Made by a program: the position numbers and the translations under genes. Below the pieces are notes generated by a model. The model was not told the origin of the DNA. It did no database searches and saw nothing but the letters and a program-made list of their open reading frames with translations. A stretch of DNA of 54,900 bases from JBDROU01 sp043809745 [NCBI: bacterium] (GTDB lineage Bacteria > Elusimicrobiota > JBDRMW01), in assembly GCA_043809745.1 (NCBI GenBank), contig JBDROU010000040.1, forward strand, positions 1 to 54,900, in the 5' to 3' direction. Positions within the stretch are counted from its first letter, which is position 1; each line of letters opens with the position of its first letter. Positions 41,178 to 49,985 of the stretch are shown in pieces.

Positions 41178-42269
41178 TCAAATGCCGAATGAAGTGCCAA
41201 CACTCTTAGCCATTCTGACAAGTTCGCAGTTTGGATCAACAAGTTTTAGCTGTTTAACAGCATCCTTAATAGGCACGGCCGTAACATTATTCCCTTGTAG
41301 GCTTACCATCTTGCCGAAATCTTTTTTTACCGCTAATTCAACCGCTTTATAACCGAATTGGGTTGCAAGTAGCCTATCTCTTGCTGTAGGAGATCCCCCT
41401 CTTTGAAGATGCCCTAAAGTAGTAGCCCGGCTTTCAAGACCTGTTGCTTTTTCAATATCCATTGCTAGTTTGTTTCCGATACCGCCCAACCGTATTGTGT
41501 CCGGGCTATCCTTTACCTTTCTTTTTATAACAATATCCCCGCCCACAGGTTTTGCGCCTTCAGAAACTATTACCAAGCTAAACCTCTTTCCTTCCATATT
41601 TCTCTTGATAACCGCTTCACAAACTTTACCGAATCTATAAGGAATTTCCGGTATCAGTATTATATCCCCTCCACCAGCGATACCGGAAATTAAAGTTAAC
41701 CAACCGGCATATCTGCCCATTAACTCAACTACCATAACCCTATGGTGAGACATCGCGGTAGAATGGAGCCTGTCTATCGCATCCGTGGCTGTGGAAACAG
41801 CTGAATCAAATCCAAAAGTAACATCCGTGCTGGATAGGTCGTTATCTATGGTTTTTGGGATACCTATTACCGGCAAACCCTTTAAATAAAATTTATAACC
41901 CATACTTAAGGTTCCATCCCCACCTATACATATAAGACAATCCAATTCCAATTTATTGCATAAATCAACCACTTTATCAGACTCATCACGGACTTGGAAG
42001 CCTTCCCCTTTTTTTATCATAACTGCAAACGGATTTGATTTATTTGAAGTTCCGAGTATCGTCCCTCCCAGAGCAAGAATACCTGAAACTGCTTTCAAAT
42101 CAAGTACTTGAAACTTACCTTCCAGCGTGCCCAAGAAACCATCCTCAAAACCAATTACTTTTATGTCATGATCATTGATAGCGGTTTTTGCTACAGCGCG
42201 AATCACCGCATTTAAACCCGGACAGTCACCTCCTCCCGTAAGTAATCCTATTTTCTTTATTGAGCCCAT
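41178..42269 (-). CDS. pfkA: 6-phosphofructokinase (ATP or PPi)
   Basis: A 363-residue phosphofructokinase for glycolysis. Markers are 'LTGGGDCPGLNAVIRAV' (about 9-25), 'CIGGDGTLSMG' (about 106) and 'GIPKTIDNDLSSTDVTFGFD' (about 127-146). The donor is uncertain: Gly after 'GGD' usually means ATP, whereas Lys in 'PKTIDND' occurs in PPi-dependent and mixed-clade enzymes. The start is supported by GAGG eight bases upstream. It is the last gene after recR on this strand, 27 bases apart. Together with fba it gives the upper glycolytic steps. Confidence 0.93.
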   Translation of the reverse strand: MGSIKKIGLLTGGGDCPGLNAVIRAVAKTAINDHDIKVIGFEDGFLGTLEGKFQVLDLKAVSGILALGGTILGTSNKSNPFAVMIKKGEGFQVRDESDKVVDLCNKLELDCLICIGGDGTLSMGYKFYLKGLPVIGIPKTIDNDLSSTDVTFGFDSAVSTATDAIDRLHSTAMSHHRVMVVELMGRYAGWLTLISGIAGGGDIILIPEIPYRFGKVCEAVIKRNMEGKRFSLVIVSEGAKPVGGDIVIKRKVKDSPDTIRLGGIGNKLAMDIEKATGLESRATTLGHLQRGGSPTARDRLLATQFGYKAVELAVKKDFGKMVSLQGNNVTAVPIKDAVKQLKLVDPNCELVRMAKSVGTSFGI

Positions 42270-42296
42270 TTATTTAACCTCACAATGATTCTATTC

Positions 42297-42896
42297 TTAA
42301 ATCATCTCTTTGCGACCTTCAAATGCCTGTTTTAATGTAATCCCATCTGTATACTCTAAATCACCGCCTCTTGGTATACCCTGAGCAATCCTGGTTATTC
42401 TAATTTTGAAAGATTTTAATATGTGGTGGATGTATGTGGCTGTAGCTTCACCTTCTACGGTAGCGTTTGTGGCTAATATTAACTCTTCCGCATCGCCATT
42501 TTTAACTCTCTGAGTTAAACGGCTCATGGTCAAATCATTGGGGCCTATACCTTCTAATGGCGCTAGACATCCATGCAACACATGATATAAACCGGAAAAA
42601 TGACTCGCCTTTTCGATTGCCAGTAGACCCTGGACATCCTCAACAACACAAATAGTACTCTTGTCCCTTGAAGAATCACTGCATATCTCGCATATCTCTT
42701 TGTCTGTAAAATTCGTACAAACTGAACAATAATGAATTACTTCGTTCAAAGTTATTATAGCTTCTGAAAGATTTTTGGTAAAATCAGCCGGGCTTTTTAT
42801 TAAATAATAGGCCATCCTCTCTGCCATTCGCGGGCCTACACCTGGCAGACTCCTAAACAAATCTACAACTTTAGCGATCGGATGCAATGTTTTCAT
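42297..42896 (-). CDS. recR: Recombination protein RecR
   Basis: This 199-residue protein works with RecO in loading RecA at gaps. Helix-hairpin-helix ('FRSLPGVGPRMAERMAY'), four-cysteine zinc finger ('CSVCTNFTDKEICEIC') and Toprim ('ICVVEDVQGLLAIEK') are in the normal order, ending with 'IPRGGDLEYTDGITLKQAF'. It overlaps dnaX by four bases, the standard arrangement. Confidence 0.96.
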   Translation of the reverse strand: MKTLHPIAKVVDLFRSLPGVGPRMAERMAYYLIKSPADFTKNLSEAIITLNEVIHYCSVCTNFTDKEICEICSDSSRDKSTICVVEDVQGLLAIEKASHFSGLYHVLHGCLAPLEGIGPNDLTMSRLTQRVKNGDAEELILATNATVEGEATATYIHHILKSFKIRITRIAQGIPRGGDLEYTDGITLKQAFEGRKEMI

Positions 42897-44671
42897 TTAT
42901 CCTGCCTTTTATTAACCGAAACTACCTTTCCTGAAAACATTTCCAATACCTTCTTTACGCCCGGATCTTCTTCTTTAGCACCAAGTTGTTGTTCATCCCC
43001 GACTATATTTTCATTTTCAGATAAGAAATCATTATTAAATTCTTCGGCTCCATCCGGCGGCATATCCGAAGACCCATTTCTATGATTAATTATCTCGTCC
43101 TGAAGGTTCCTTTTAAGTGAAGGGACAATCTTTGTTTTTACTGCTATATCATTATTATTAAGATTTTTTCTTACGGTTTTAATAACCAACTCTTTATGCC
43201 TTTCGAAAAATTCCAAGTTATATTTATCTGGTAATTGAAGCTCTACTAGATTAATATTCAGTTTTAAGATTTGACATTTTTTAAGCGCTGATGAAAGTGA
43301 CGGCTTTATATTCTCTATTTCTTCAATTATCTTATCCCATTCGCTTGATAAATTATCAGAATTGTTCTCATCCATATTAACATTAGTGTTAGCAGCGTTC
43401 TCATCAGGGTTAACCTTTTGTTCAGTTTTTTTCTCACTGCAAGGTTTATCTTCCTCTTTTTTTTCTTTAAGCTCACCTAAAGGTGTTTGAATTTCCCTTT
43501 CAGCTGACTTTACCAATCCCTCAGGAACAGAAGTCCTTGGCGGATTAGATTTACTTAACACCTCTAATCTCTGCAAAACCGCATCTAAAGAAATATACGG
43601 AGCAGAAATTCTATATAAATAAATCTGCAATACCAGCCTGAACTCACCGCTCCTGCGCATCTCTATTATAGCTTTATCCAATAACTCTATATTTCTTACT
43701 AACTCTTCTTCAGAAAATGATTCCTGCAGTTTAGAAAGCACTTCCTGAGATATATACGTGGTATTCCCGATGATACAACCGCTTTTTATAAGAAGCATAG
43801 CATGAAAACACTCCAATATATTTTTTGCAAGCTGCGATAAGTCAAATCCCTGTTGAAACATCTCATCTAATAAGTTGAGCACCTCCCCTGGATTGTGATT
43901 AGAGATAGATGCAAGCATCTGCGTAATACATTCATCAGGCAGATAACCGAGTATAAAACGCACATCTTCAACTTTTATATTGCCCTGGCTAAATGATATG
44001 AGCTGATCTAATATGCTAAGTGCATCTCTGAGCGAACCATTTGCCGCAAGCGCAATCATGGGAAGCACTTCTGCTTCTGCTGTTATGCCTTCTTTCGTAG
44101 CTATAACTGAGATATGATTTAATGTATCATTTGCACTTAAAGGATGAAAAACAAATCTCTGGCATCTGGAAAAAATAGTGACAGGTATCTTATGAGGATC
44201 TGTTGTAGCCAGTATAAATAAAATATGTCCCGGCGGTTCTTCAAGCGTCTTAAGGAGCGCATTATAAGCATCCTGCGTAATTTGATGAGCTTCATCAATA
44301 ATATAAACTTTATATTTGCCTGAAACAGGCGTAAATTTGACATTTTCTCTTAATGTCCTCATCTCGTCAATACCGCGGTTAGAGGCGCCATCTATCTCTA
44401 TAATATCAATAAAACTGCCCTTATTTATCTCTATACAAGCAGCACATTCATTGCACGGTTCTTGAGTGTCATTTTTTTGGCAGTTAAGCGCCTTTGCCAA
44501 AATACGAGCCATTGTTGTTTTTCCGACACCCCGCGGACCAGAAAATATATAAGCATGCGCTAACTTATTTAACTTCAGCGCATTTATTAATGTTCTTGAT
44601 ATATGGTCCTGGCCAATTACTTCCGAAAAGGCTTTAGGTCTGTATTTACGTGCTAAAACAAGATACCCCAT
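42893..44671 (-). CDS. dnaX: DNA polymerase III subunit gamma/tau
   Basis: The 592-residue clamp-loader ATPase has Walker A 'GPRGVGKTTMARILAKAL' (near 45), a four-cysteine zinc module ('CQKNDTQEPCNECAAC'), 'EIDGASNRGIDEMR', Walker B 'VYIIDEAH' and sensor 'FSRCQRF'. A low-complexity Glu/Asn linker (about 395-445) leads to a tau-type C-terminal domain. AGGA six bases before the ATG supports the start. I did not find an obvious frameshift site for a gamma form, but did not search exhaustively. Confidence 0.95.
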   Translation of the reverse strand: MGYLVLARKYRPKAFSEVIGQDHISRTLINALKLNKLAHAYIFSGPRGVGKTTMARILAKALNCQKNDTQEPCNECAACIEINKGSFIDIIEIDGASNRGIDEMRTLRENVKFTPVSGKYKVYIIDEAHQITQDAYNALLKTLEEPPGHILFILATTDPHKIPVTIFSRCQRFVFHPLSANDTLNHISVIATKEGITAEAEVLPMIALAANGSLRDALSILDQLISFSQGNIKVEDVRFILGYLPDECITQMLASISNHNPGEVLNLLDEMFQQGFDLSQLAKNILECFHAMLLIKSGCIIGNTTYISQEVLSKLQESFSEEELVRNIELLDKAIIEMRRSGEFRLVLQIYLYRISAPYISLDAVLQRLEVLSKSNPPRTSVPEGLVKSAEREIQTPLGELKEKKEEDKPCSEKKTEQKVNPDENAANTNVNMDENNSDNLSSEWDKIIEEIENIKPSLSSALKKCQILKLNINLVELQLPDKYNLEFFERHKELVIKTVRKNLNNNDIAVKTKIVPSLKRNLQDEIINHRNGSSDMPPDGAEEFNNDFLSENENIVGDEQQLGAKEEDPGVKKVLEMFSGKVVSVNKRQDK

Positions 44672-44788
44672 ATTAATCCTAATAAAATAAAGTTAAAAAA
44701 TTTGAATTGTAATAACTGACTTTTTGAGCGATCTCACGGCTTTTGTGCTTTGCTTTCGCTGCAATAGTATATCAATTCCAATTTTCTA

Positions 44789-44817
44789 TTGCAAGCTCCG
44801 GAACCTAATAGTATAAT
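44789..44817 (+). promoter_or_regulatory. Promoter of the penicillin-binding protein gene, leaderless
   Basis: TTGCAA at 44789-44794, 17-base spacer, TATAAT at 44812-44817. The ATG at 44825 is eight bases past the -10, so transcription would start at or next to it. A second ATG at 44819 and the TTG at 44789 would both lie upstream of the expected transcript start. Confidence 0.6.
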
Positions 44818-44824
44818 CATGTCT

Positions 44825-46957
44825 ATGTGGCGTAAATATTATTATACTTTTTATTTAGCATTACTCATATTCGTTTTAACAGGATCATTTTATTTTAAAC
44901 ACATTCTGACCGATTTGCCCTCAATCTATAGCTTGGATAAATACACACCATCATTGATTACTAAAATTTACGATAACAATGATAAGCTTATTACAGAATT
45001 ATATACAGAACGCAGGACTCTTATCCCGTTATCGAAAATACCGGTAGATTTGCAAAATGCGGTCATTGCGATAGAAGATGAAGCATTCTTCAAACACTGG
45101 GGCATAAGCATAAAAGGAATAGTCCGCGCGTTTATAATAAACACATTCGCTGGCAGAGTACGCCAGGGCGGATCAACTATAACTCAGCAGTTATCCAAAG
45201 TACTTTTTCTTACACAGGACAGAACTATAACAAGAAAGATCAAGGAGTTAATACTCTCTCTTCAACTCGAATATAATTTCAGCAAACACGAGATTTTACA
45301 GATGTATCTAAACCAAATATACTTTGGGAAAGGTTCATATGGCGTTCAATCTGCTTCTAAACTCTACTTTTCAAAAAAGGTTGAGGAACTTGAGCTTGCT
45401 GAATGCGCTATGCTTGCGGGATTCCCCAGAGCGCCTAACTACTACTCCCCGTTTAAGAGCCCTTGGAGAGCTTTCAGCAGACGCAAAATAGTGCTAAAAC
45501 GCATGAGAGAACTGAAGTATATAACAGAAGAGGAAGAAAAGGAAGCAAATGCATTCCCTCTGATAACCGAACAGATACCTCAGATACCGAAGGTTGCGCC
45601 ATATTTTGTAGAATACATCCGCATCAAACTTGAACCCAAATACGGCTCAAACGCTATTTATCAAGGCGGGCTTTCTATCTACACTACTCTTGACATTGAT
45701 ATTCAAAAATCTGCTGAAGAAGAATTCTCTAATTATCTGGCTGACTTCGATGCAAGAAAAGTAACAGAATTAAATAAACTTATGGAAACAAAACCAGAAC
45801 TTTTTCCCGATCCTGGAATAACACCATATGTCGTAATATCAACGCATACGCTTAATGTGGAAGGTTCTCTGATTGCGATGGAACCTGTTTCCGGAGCAAT
45901 AAGAGCAATGATAGGCGGCAGGGACTTTAAAAAATCTCAATTCAACAGAGCCACACAGGCTCAAAGACAGCCGGGCTCAACATTTAAACCTTTTGTATGG
46001 AATGCTGCAATTCAAGAAGGACTTACCTCCAGCACTACAATTAACGATTTGCCTTTAGCGTACTACAATGACGAAAGGGATTGGAGATTATTAGAAAGCG
46101 CAACAGACACATACTCAGTAGAGTTAGCTTCAGCTGTATTTGGGCCCGACAAAGCATGGGTCCCAAAAAACTGGGACAACAAATATTTCGGCCCTGTTAC
46201 AATACGAAGAGGGCTTGAGCAATCAAGAAACCTTGTATCTGTAAGACTAATAGATTTAGTTGGCCCGCCTCTTGTAGTAAAACTAGCGCGAAAAATGGGA
46301 ATAAAATCCCACCTAGATCCGGTACTCTCTTTAGGATTAGGCACATCGGTAGTAAACCTTATGGAACTTACAAATGCGTTCGGCACTTATGCAAACAACG
46401 GTATTAATGTAGAACCATTTTCTATAAGAAGGGTGGAGGATCACCAAGGAAGAACTCTTGAAGAGCATATTCCGCATGAAACTGAAGTAATTGATTCTAT
46501 AACAAACTATCTAATGGTTGATCTGCTTAAGGGAGTAGTACTGAGGGGTACCGGCAGAAGGGCACGAGAATTAAGAAGACCTACAGCCGGCAAAACCGGC
46601 ACAAGTCAGGATTTCCGCGATCTATGGTTTATTGGTTTTATACCCGATTTAGTTGCCGGTGTTTGGATGGGTTATGATGATTTCCATCCATTAGGAGATA
46701 AACTCTCCAGCTCCGGCACAATAGTTCCACTTTGGACAAATTTTATGAAAGGAGCTATCAAAAAAATACCGCCGCGGGATTTCTTTGTACCGCCGGACAT
46801 AGTATTTGTTAGGATAGATTCTGACAGCGGCAAGCTTAGATTAAATTCTTGCCCTAATGTAATACTGGATTCATTTAAGAGAGGCACAGAACCTACAGAA
46901 TTCTGCGATATTGATCACACAATTGAAATTAAGGAAGAAGAAAACAACGAAGAATAA
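44825..46957 (+). CDS. Class A penicillin-binding protein (PBP1A type)
   Basis: A bifunctional peptidoglycan synthase of about 710 residues. A short cytosolic tail and one membrane helix precede the GT51 transglycosylase ('AVIAIEDEAFFKHWG', 'QGGSTITQQLSKVLFL', 'KILE'-type 'KIKELILSLQLE', 'YLNQIYFGKGSYG'). The transpeptidase has S385-x-x-K ('RQPGSTFKPF'), 'EQSRN' and 'TAGKTGTSQDFRD'. All catalytic motifs are intact, so the cell makes cross-linked peptidoglycan. I use the ATG at 44825 because of the promoter position; the ATG at 44819 adds two residues only. It diverges from dnaX. Confidence 0.94.
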   Translation: MWRKYYYTFYLALLIFVLTGSFYFKHILTDLPSIYSLDKYTPSLITKIYDNNDKLITELYTERRTLIPLSKIPVDLQNAVIAIEDEAFFKHWGISIKGIVRAFIINTFAGRVRQGGSTITQQLSKVLFLTQDRTITRKIKELILSLQLEYNFSKHEILQMYLNQIYFGKGSYGVQSASKLYFSKKVEELELAECAMLAGFPRAPNYYSPFKSPWRAFSRRKIVLKRMRELKYITEEEEKEANAFPLITEQIPQIPKVAPYFVEYIRIKLEPKYGSNAIYQGGLSIYTTLDIDIQKSAEEEFSNYLADFDARKVTELNKLMETKPELFPDPGITPYVVISTHTLNVEGSLIAMEPVSGAIRAMIGGRDFKKSQFNRATQAQRQPGSTFKPFVWNAAIQEGLTSSTTINDLPLAYYNDERDWRLLESATDTYSVELASAVFGPDKAWVPKNWDNKYFGPVTIRRGLEQSRNLVSVRLIDLVGPPLVVKLARKMGIKSHLDPVLSLGLGTSVVNLMELTNAFGTYANNGINVEPFSIRRVEDHQGRTLEEHIPHETEVIDSITNYLMVDLLKGVVLRGTGRRARELRRPTAGKTGTSQDFRDLWFIGFIPDLVAGVWMGYDDFHPLGDKLSSSGTIVPLWTNFMKGAIKKIPPRDFFVPPDIVFVRIDSDSGKLRLNSCPNVILDSFKRGTEPTEFCDIDHTIEIKEEENNEE

Positions 46958-46971
46958 CCAGCCAGTAATTC

Positions 46972-46995
46972 AGAAAGATTTTTAATTTACTTTCT
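46972..46995. terminator. Weak hairpin between convergent genes
   Basis: AGAAAG (46972-46977) pairs with CTTTCT (46990-46995). It sits between the penicillin-binding protein stop and the nfnB stop and ends just before the latter. A six-base stem without a strong T-run makes this a low-confidence terminator. Confidence 0.3.
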
Positions 46996-48411
46996 CTAAG
47001 ATATTGTTTTAAGATATTTGTCGATTTCTCTTGCGGCTCTTTTTCCTGCACCCATAGCAGATATTACTGTTGCAGAGCCTGTAACTATATCCCCGCCTGC
47101 ATACACGCCCGGGACGGAAGTCTGCCCGGTAATTTCATCAGCTTCAATATATCCATACTTTGTTAGTTTTAGTCCCGGCACTGTTTTTAATAAAAGAGGA
47201 TTAGCGCCCGTTCCAACAGCTATAATAACTACGTCTGCATCAATTATAAACTCAGAACCGGGAATCGGTATCGGCCTTGCTCTACCCGATGAATCAGGTT
47301 CACCCAACTTCATTCTAAGACACTTCATGCCCGTAACCAATCCATTCTCATCACCGAGCACCTCTGCAGGACTGATTAGAAAATTAAATTTTACTCCTTC
47401 AGCTTCCGCATTCTCTATCTCTTCAATGCGGGCCGGCATCTCTACTCTGCTCCTCCTATAAACAATAATTCCTTCTTCAGCGCCCAATCTGAGAGCAGTC
47501 CTTACACTATCCATAGCAACATTCCCACCTCCAACAACGATCACCCTCTTTCCCCTTTTAACAGGAGTATCATATTCCGGAAAAAGGTAAGCTTTCATTA
47601 AATTTGATCTTGTTAGATACTCATTTGCAGAATAAACACCATTTAATGTCTCTCCCGGTATGTTAAGAAACTTCGGCGCTCCGGCTCCAACAGAAATGTA
47701 AAATGCCTTAAAATTTCTTTCTTTAATCTCATCAATCGAAAGACTTTTCCCAATAACCTGATTAAAACTAAAATTAACACCTAATTTTTTAATGTACTCA
47801 ACTTCTCTTAGTATAACTTCATTAGGAAGCCTGAATTCAGGAATCCCGTATACAAGCACCCCACCGGGTAAATGCAGCGCTTCAAAAACTGTAACCGAAT
47901 GACCCAATTTTGCCAGCTCACCTGAGCATGTCAAACCGGCAGGTCCGGAACCAATAACAGCTGCCTTTTTCCCTGATGGAGGATTAACCTTTATATTTTC
48001 CTTATTAGCCGCCTCTCCCTTACCTGCACCATATTCCCAATCAGCCAAAAACCTTTCAAGTCGACCTATTCCAACCGGATCCCATTTTTTAGCTAAGGTG
48101 CATACCTTTTCACACTGATCTTCCTGAGGACAAACCCTGCCGCAAACCGCAGGAAGATTATTCATTTCCTTTATTTTAGCAATTGCTCCCCTGAAATCTC
48201 CTTTTGCAACCGAAGTGATAAAGGAAGGTATATCAATCTCAACAGGACACCCGGACACACAAGGTTTATTCTTGCAGTTAATGCACCTCAAAGCCTCTTT
48301 TACGGCTTCCTCTTCTGAGTATCCTAATGCTACCTCTAAGAAATTCTTAGCTCTTATCTTTGGATCCTGTTGTTTTATTGGTGTTTTTTTCGGATTAATC
48401 TCTTTAGCCAT
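46996..48411 (-). CDS. nfnB: NfnB / glutamate synthase small subunit-like flavoprotein
   Basis: This 471-residue GltD-family protein has an N-terminal region with cysteine patterns for two [4Fe-4S] clusters ('CINCKNKPCVSGCP', 'CGRVCPQEDQCEKVC'), an FAD Rossmann fold ('AAVIGSGPAGLTCSGELAKLG') and an NAD(P) fold ('VIVVGGGNVAMDSVRTALRLG'). Paired directly with an FNR-like subunit, it matches NfnB, the large subunit of the NADH-dependent ferredoxin:NADP oxidoreductase that bifurcates electrons. A sulfide dehydrogenase SudAB function is the main alternative. No glutamate synthase large subunit is nearby. No Shine-Dalgarno; the gap to nfnA is 17 bases. Confidence 0.88.
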   Translation of the reverse strand: MAKEINPKKTPIKQQDPKIRAKNFLEVALGYSEEEAVKEALRCINCKNKPCVSGCPVEIDIPSFITSVAKGDFRGAIAKIKEMNNLPAVCGRVCPQEDQCEKVCTLAKKWDPVGIGRLERFLADWEYGAGKGEAANKENIKVNPPSGKKAAVIGSGPAGLTCSGELAKLGHSVTVFEALHLPGGVLVYGIPEFRLPNEVILREVEYIKKLGVNFSFNQVIGKSLSIDEIKERNFKAFYISVGAGAPKFLNIPGETLNGVYSANEYLTRSNLMKAYLFPEYDTPVKRGKRVIVVGGGNVAMDSVRTALRLGAEEGIIVYRRSRVEMPARIEEIENAEAEGVKFNFLISPAEVLGDENGLVTGMKCLRMKLGEPDSSGRARPIPIPGSEFIIDADVVIIAVGTGANPLLLKTVPGLKLTKYGYIEADEITGQTSVPGVYAGGDIVTGSATVISAMGAGKRAAREIDKYLKTIS

Positions 48412-48428
48412 ATTAAATTATAAATTCT

Positions 48429-49274
48429 CTATAATTGTTTTTCTAGCTTACATTCATGCTCATATCTTTTTAAACTTTCCTGCTCCTCATATTTATAAGC
48501 GCTAGACCGTACCATGAGCTCCTTCCAGTCTACATTATGAGCATCAAATTCAGGCCCGTCAACACAAGCAAATTTTACTTTACCTCCAACCGTTACCCTG
48601 CATGTACCACACATACCCGTGCCGTCAAGCATAACCGCATTTAGACTTACAACTGTTTTTATTCCATAAGGCCTTGTAACATCACCAACAGCCTTCATCA
48701 TCGGTATCGGCCCAATTGCATAAACAAGATCAAGTTTTATGCCTTTTTCTAGTACCTCTTTCAATATATCGGTAACAAAACCCTTTGTTCCGTAAGAACC
48801 GTCATCTGTAGCTACAAACAACTCATCTGCAGCTGACTTTAACTCCTTCTCAAGTATTACAAGCTCTTTGCTTCTTGCCCCTATTATCGATATGACCTTA
48901 TTTCCTTTTTCCCTGAAAGCTTTAGTGACAGGATACACCTCTGCTACACCCACGCCACCCCCAACAGTAATGACCGTCCCCAGTTCTTCAATTTCAGTAG
49001 GACCTCCAAGAGGCCCTACTAAATCCAAGATCATACCACCCGCACTTAAAGTACCTAATCTTTTAGTAGTTTTACCCACCTCTTGGAATATAATTGTAAT
49101 CTCACCCTTATCATAATTTTTATCCGCTACAGTTAAAGGAATTCTTTCCCCTTTTTCATCAATGCGAAGTATTATAAACTGTCCGGGCAAAACTTTCTGG
49201 GCAATTCGCGGCGCAGAAAGCCTCATCAGTACATTATTCGGAGCGATTCTCTGTTTGAAAACAATTTTAGCCAC
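48429..49274 (-). CDS. nfnA: NfnA / SudB-like ferredoxin-NADP reductase subunit
   Basis: The 281-residue FNR-like protein has an FAD domain ('[10 protein letters not shown]'), an NAD(P) domain opening '[20 protein letters not shown]' and a C-terminal [2Fe-2S] motif ('[21 protein letters not shown]'). It forms the small subunit of NfnAB together with the next gene. I favour the GTG at 49274 because AAAGGA lies six bases before it; the ATG at 49280 would have no spacing from that site. The tRNA-Ala gene lies about 90 bases upstream on the same strand. Confidence 0.88.
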   Translation of the reverse strand: MAKIVFKQRIAPNNVLMRLSAPRIAQKVLPGQFIILRIDEKGERIPLTVADKNYDKGEITIIFQEVGKTTKRLGTLSAGGMILDLVGPLGGPTEIEELGTVITVGGGVGVAEVYPVTKAFREKGNKVISIIGARSKELVILEKELKSAADELFVATDDGSYGTKGFVTDILKEVLEKGIKLDLVYAIGPIPMMKAVGDVTRPYGIKTVVSLNAVMLDGTGMCGTCRVTVGGKVKFACVDGPEFDAHNVDWKELMVRSSAYKYEEQESLKRYEHECKLEKQL

Positions 49275-49311
49275 AAGCATTCCTTTTAATAAAACGAAAT
49301 TTTATTATTTT

Positions 49312-49336
49312 AGTTAAGGGGACACTTCACTTAACT
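49312..49336. repeat. Short inverted repeat with GGGGACAC core
   Basis: AGTTAAG (49312-49318) pairs with CTTAACT (49330-49336) and encloses GGGACACTTCA. The core resembles the GGGACA ends of the transposase element. It lies between tRNA-Ala and nfnA; as a terminator of the tRNA it would lack a T-run. Confidence 0.4.
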
Positions 49337-49362
49337 CAAATTACCCAACAAAACCGTATTCT

Positions 49363-49435
49363 TGGAGCAGAGGGGGATCGAACCCCTGGCCTCATCGTTG
49401 CGAACGATGCGCTCTCCCAGCTGAGCTACTGCCCC
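49363..49435 (-). tRNA. tRNA-Ala (anticodon CGC)
   Basis: The 73-base minus-strand sequence folds into a full cloverleaf: acceptor GGGGCAG/CTGCTCC with the alanine-identity G3:U70 pair, D-arm GCTC/GAGC, anticodon stem CATCG/CGATG with loop TTCGCAA (anticodon CGC), and T-arm AGGGG-TTCGATC-CCCCT. The discriminator base is A and CCA is not encoded. It reads the GCG codon. Confidence 0.96.
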
Positions 49436-49462
49436 ATAAATTCAAAAACCTGTCATTACTCT

Positions 49463-49885
49463 TTATTTAATTCCTAATTGTTCAGTTAACGCATCGATGA
49501 TCTGATCACTGGTAACATAACCCAAGCGCACAAGCAGTTCCCCGATTCTTTCTTTATAAAGCGACTGCTCTTGCATTTTTAAGGCAGGATCCAAAATTTC
49601 CGGCGTAATTAGTTTTTTTGCTACAAGTATATCTCCTAAATACCTCTGGAATTTTCTGAATCTAATTTTCTCTATGTCAATTTGCTGCTCACCAAACATG
49701 CAGTAATCTAATACCACTTGGTATGTTTTTCCAGAAGTAGCGAGCCCATAAAGGCTTACAAATTCAGGAAAAGACCCGGATTTAGAACTTAAAATTTCAA
49801 AAAAATCTTTTAATGAATTAAATTTCATTTCCTCTCCATTTGCGAAACTCACCTTCCCAGAAACTTCTTTGATTGTTCCTTGCAT
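49463..49885 (-). CDS. Protein with C-terminal MshEN-like domain
   Basis: The 140-residue protein has an N-terminal half without recognisable family and a C-terminal half ('[20 protein letters not shown]' then '[20 protein letters not shown]') that matches the paired helix pattern of the N-terminal domain of GspE/PilB/MshE ATPases. MshEN domains can bind c-di-GMP, but I cannot confirm the ligand residues here. No ATPase domain follows. A GGAG site precedes the ATG. It may act as a small regulator or adaptor; the diguanylate cyclase at 35.2 kb could supply the signal, as inference. Confidence 0.7.
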   Translation of the reverse strand: MQGTIKEVSGKVSFANGEEMKFNSLKDFFEILSSKSGSFPEFVSLYGLATSGKTYQVVLDYCMFGEQQIDIEKIRFRKFQRYLGDILVAKKLITPEILDPALKMQEQSLYKERIGELLVRLGYVTSDQIIDALTEQLGIK

Positions 49886-49985
49886 ATTATGCTCCTTTTT
49901 ACATTTATTTCCAATAGGAAATGTTACTATAAATTACTTGCACCTTCAATAGCTAATCTATTTTGTAGCGGTAACGAAGATTTCT

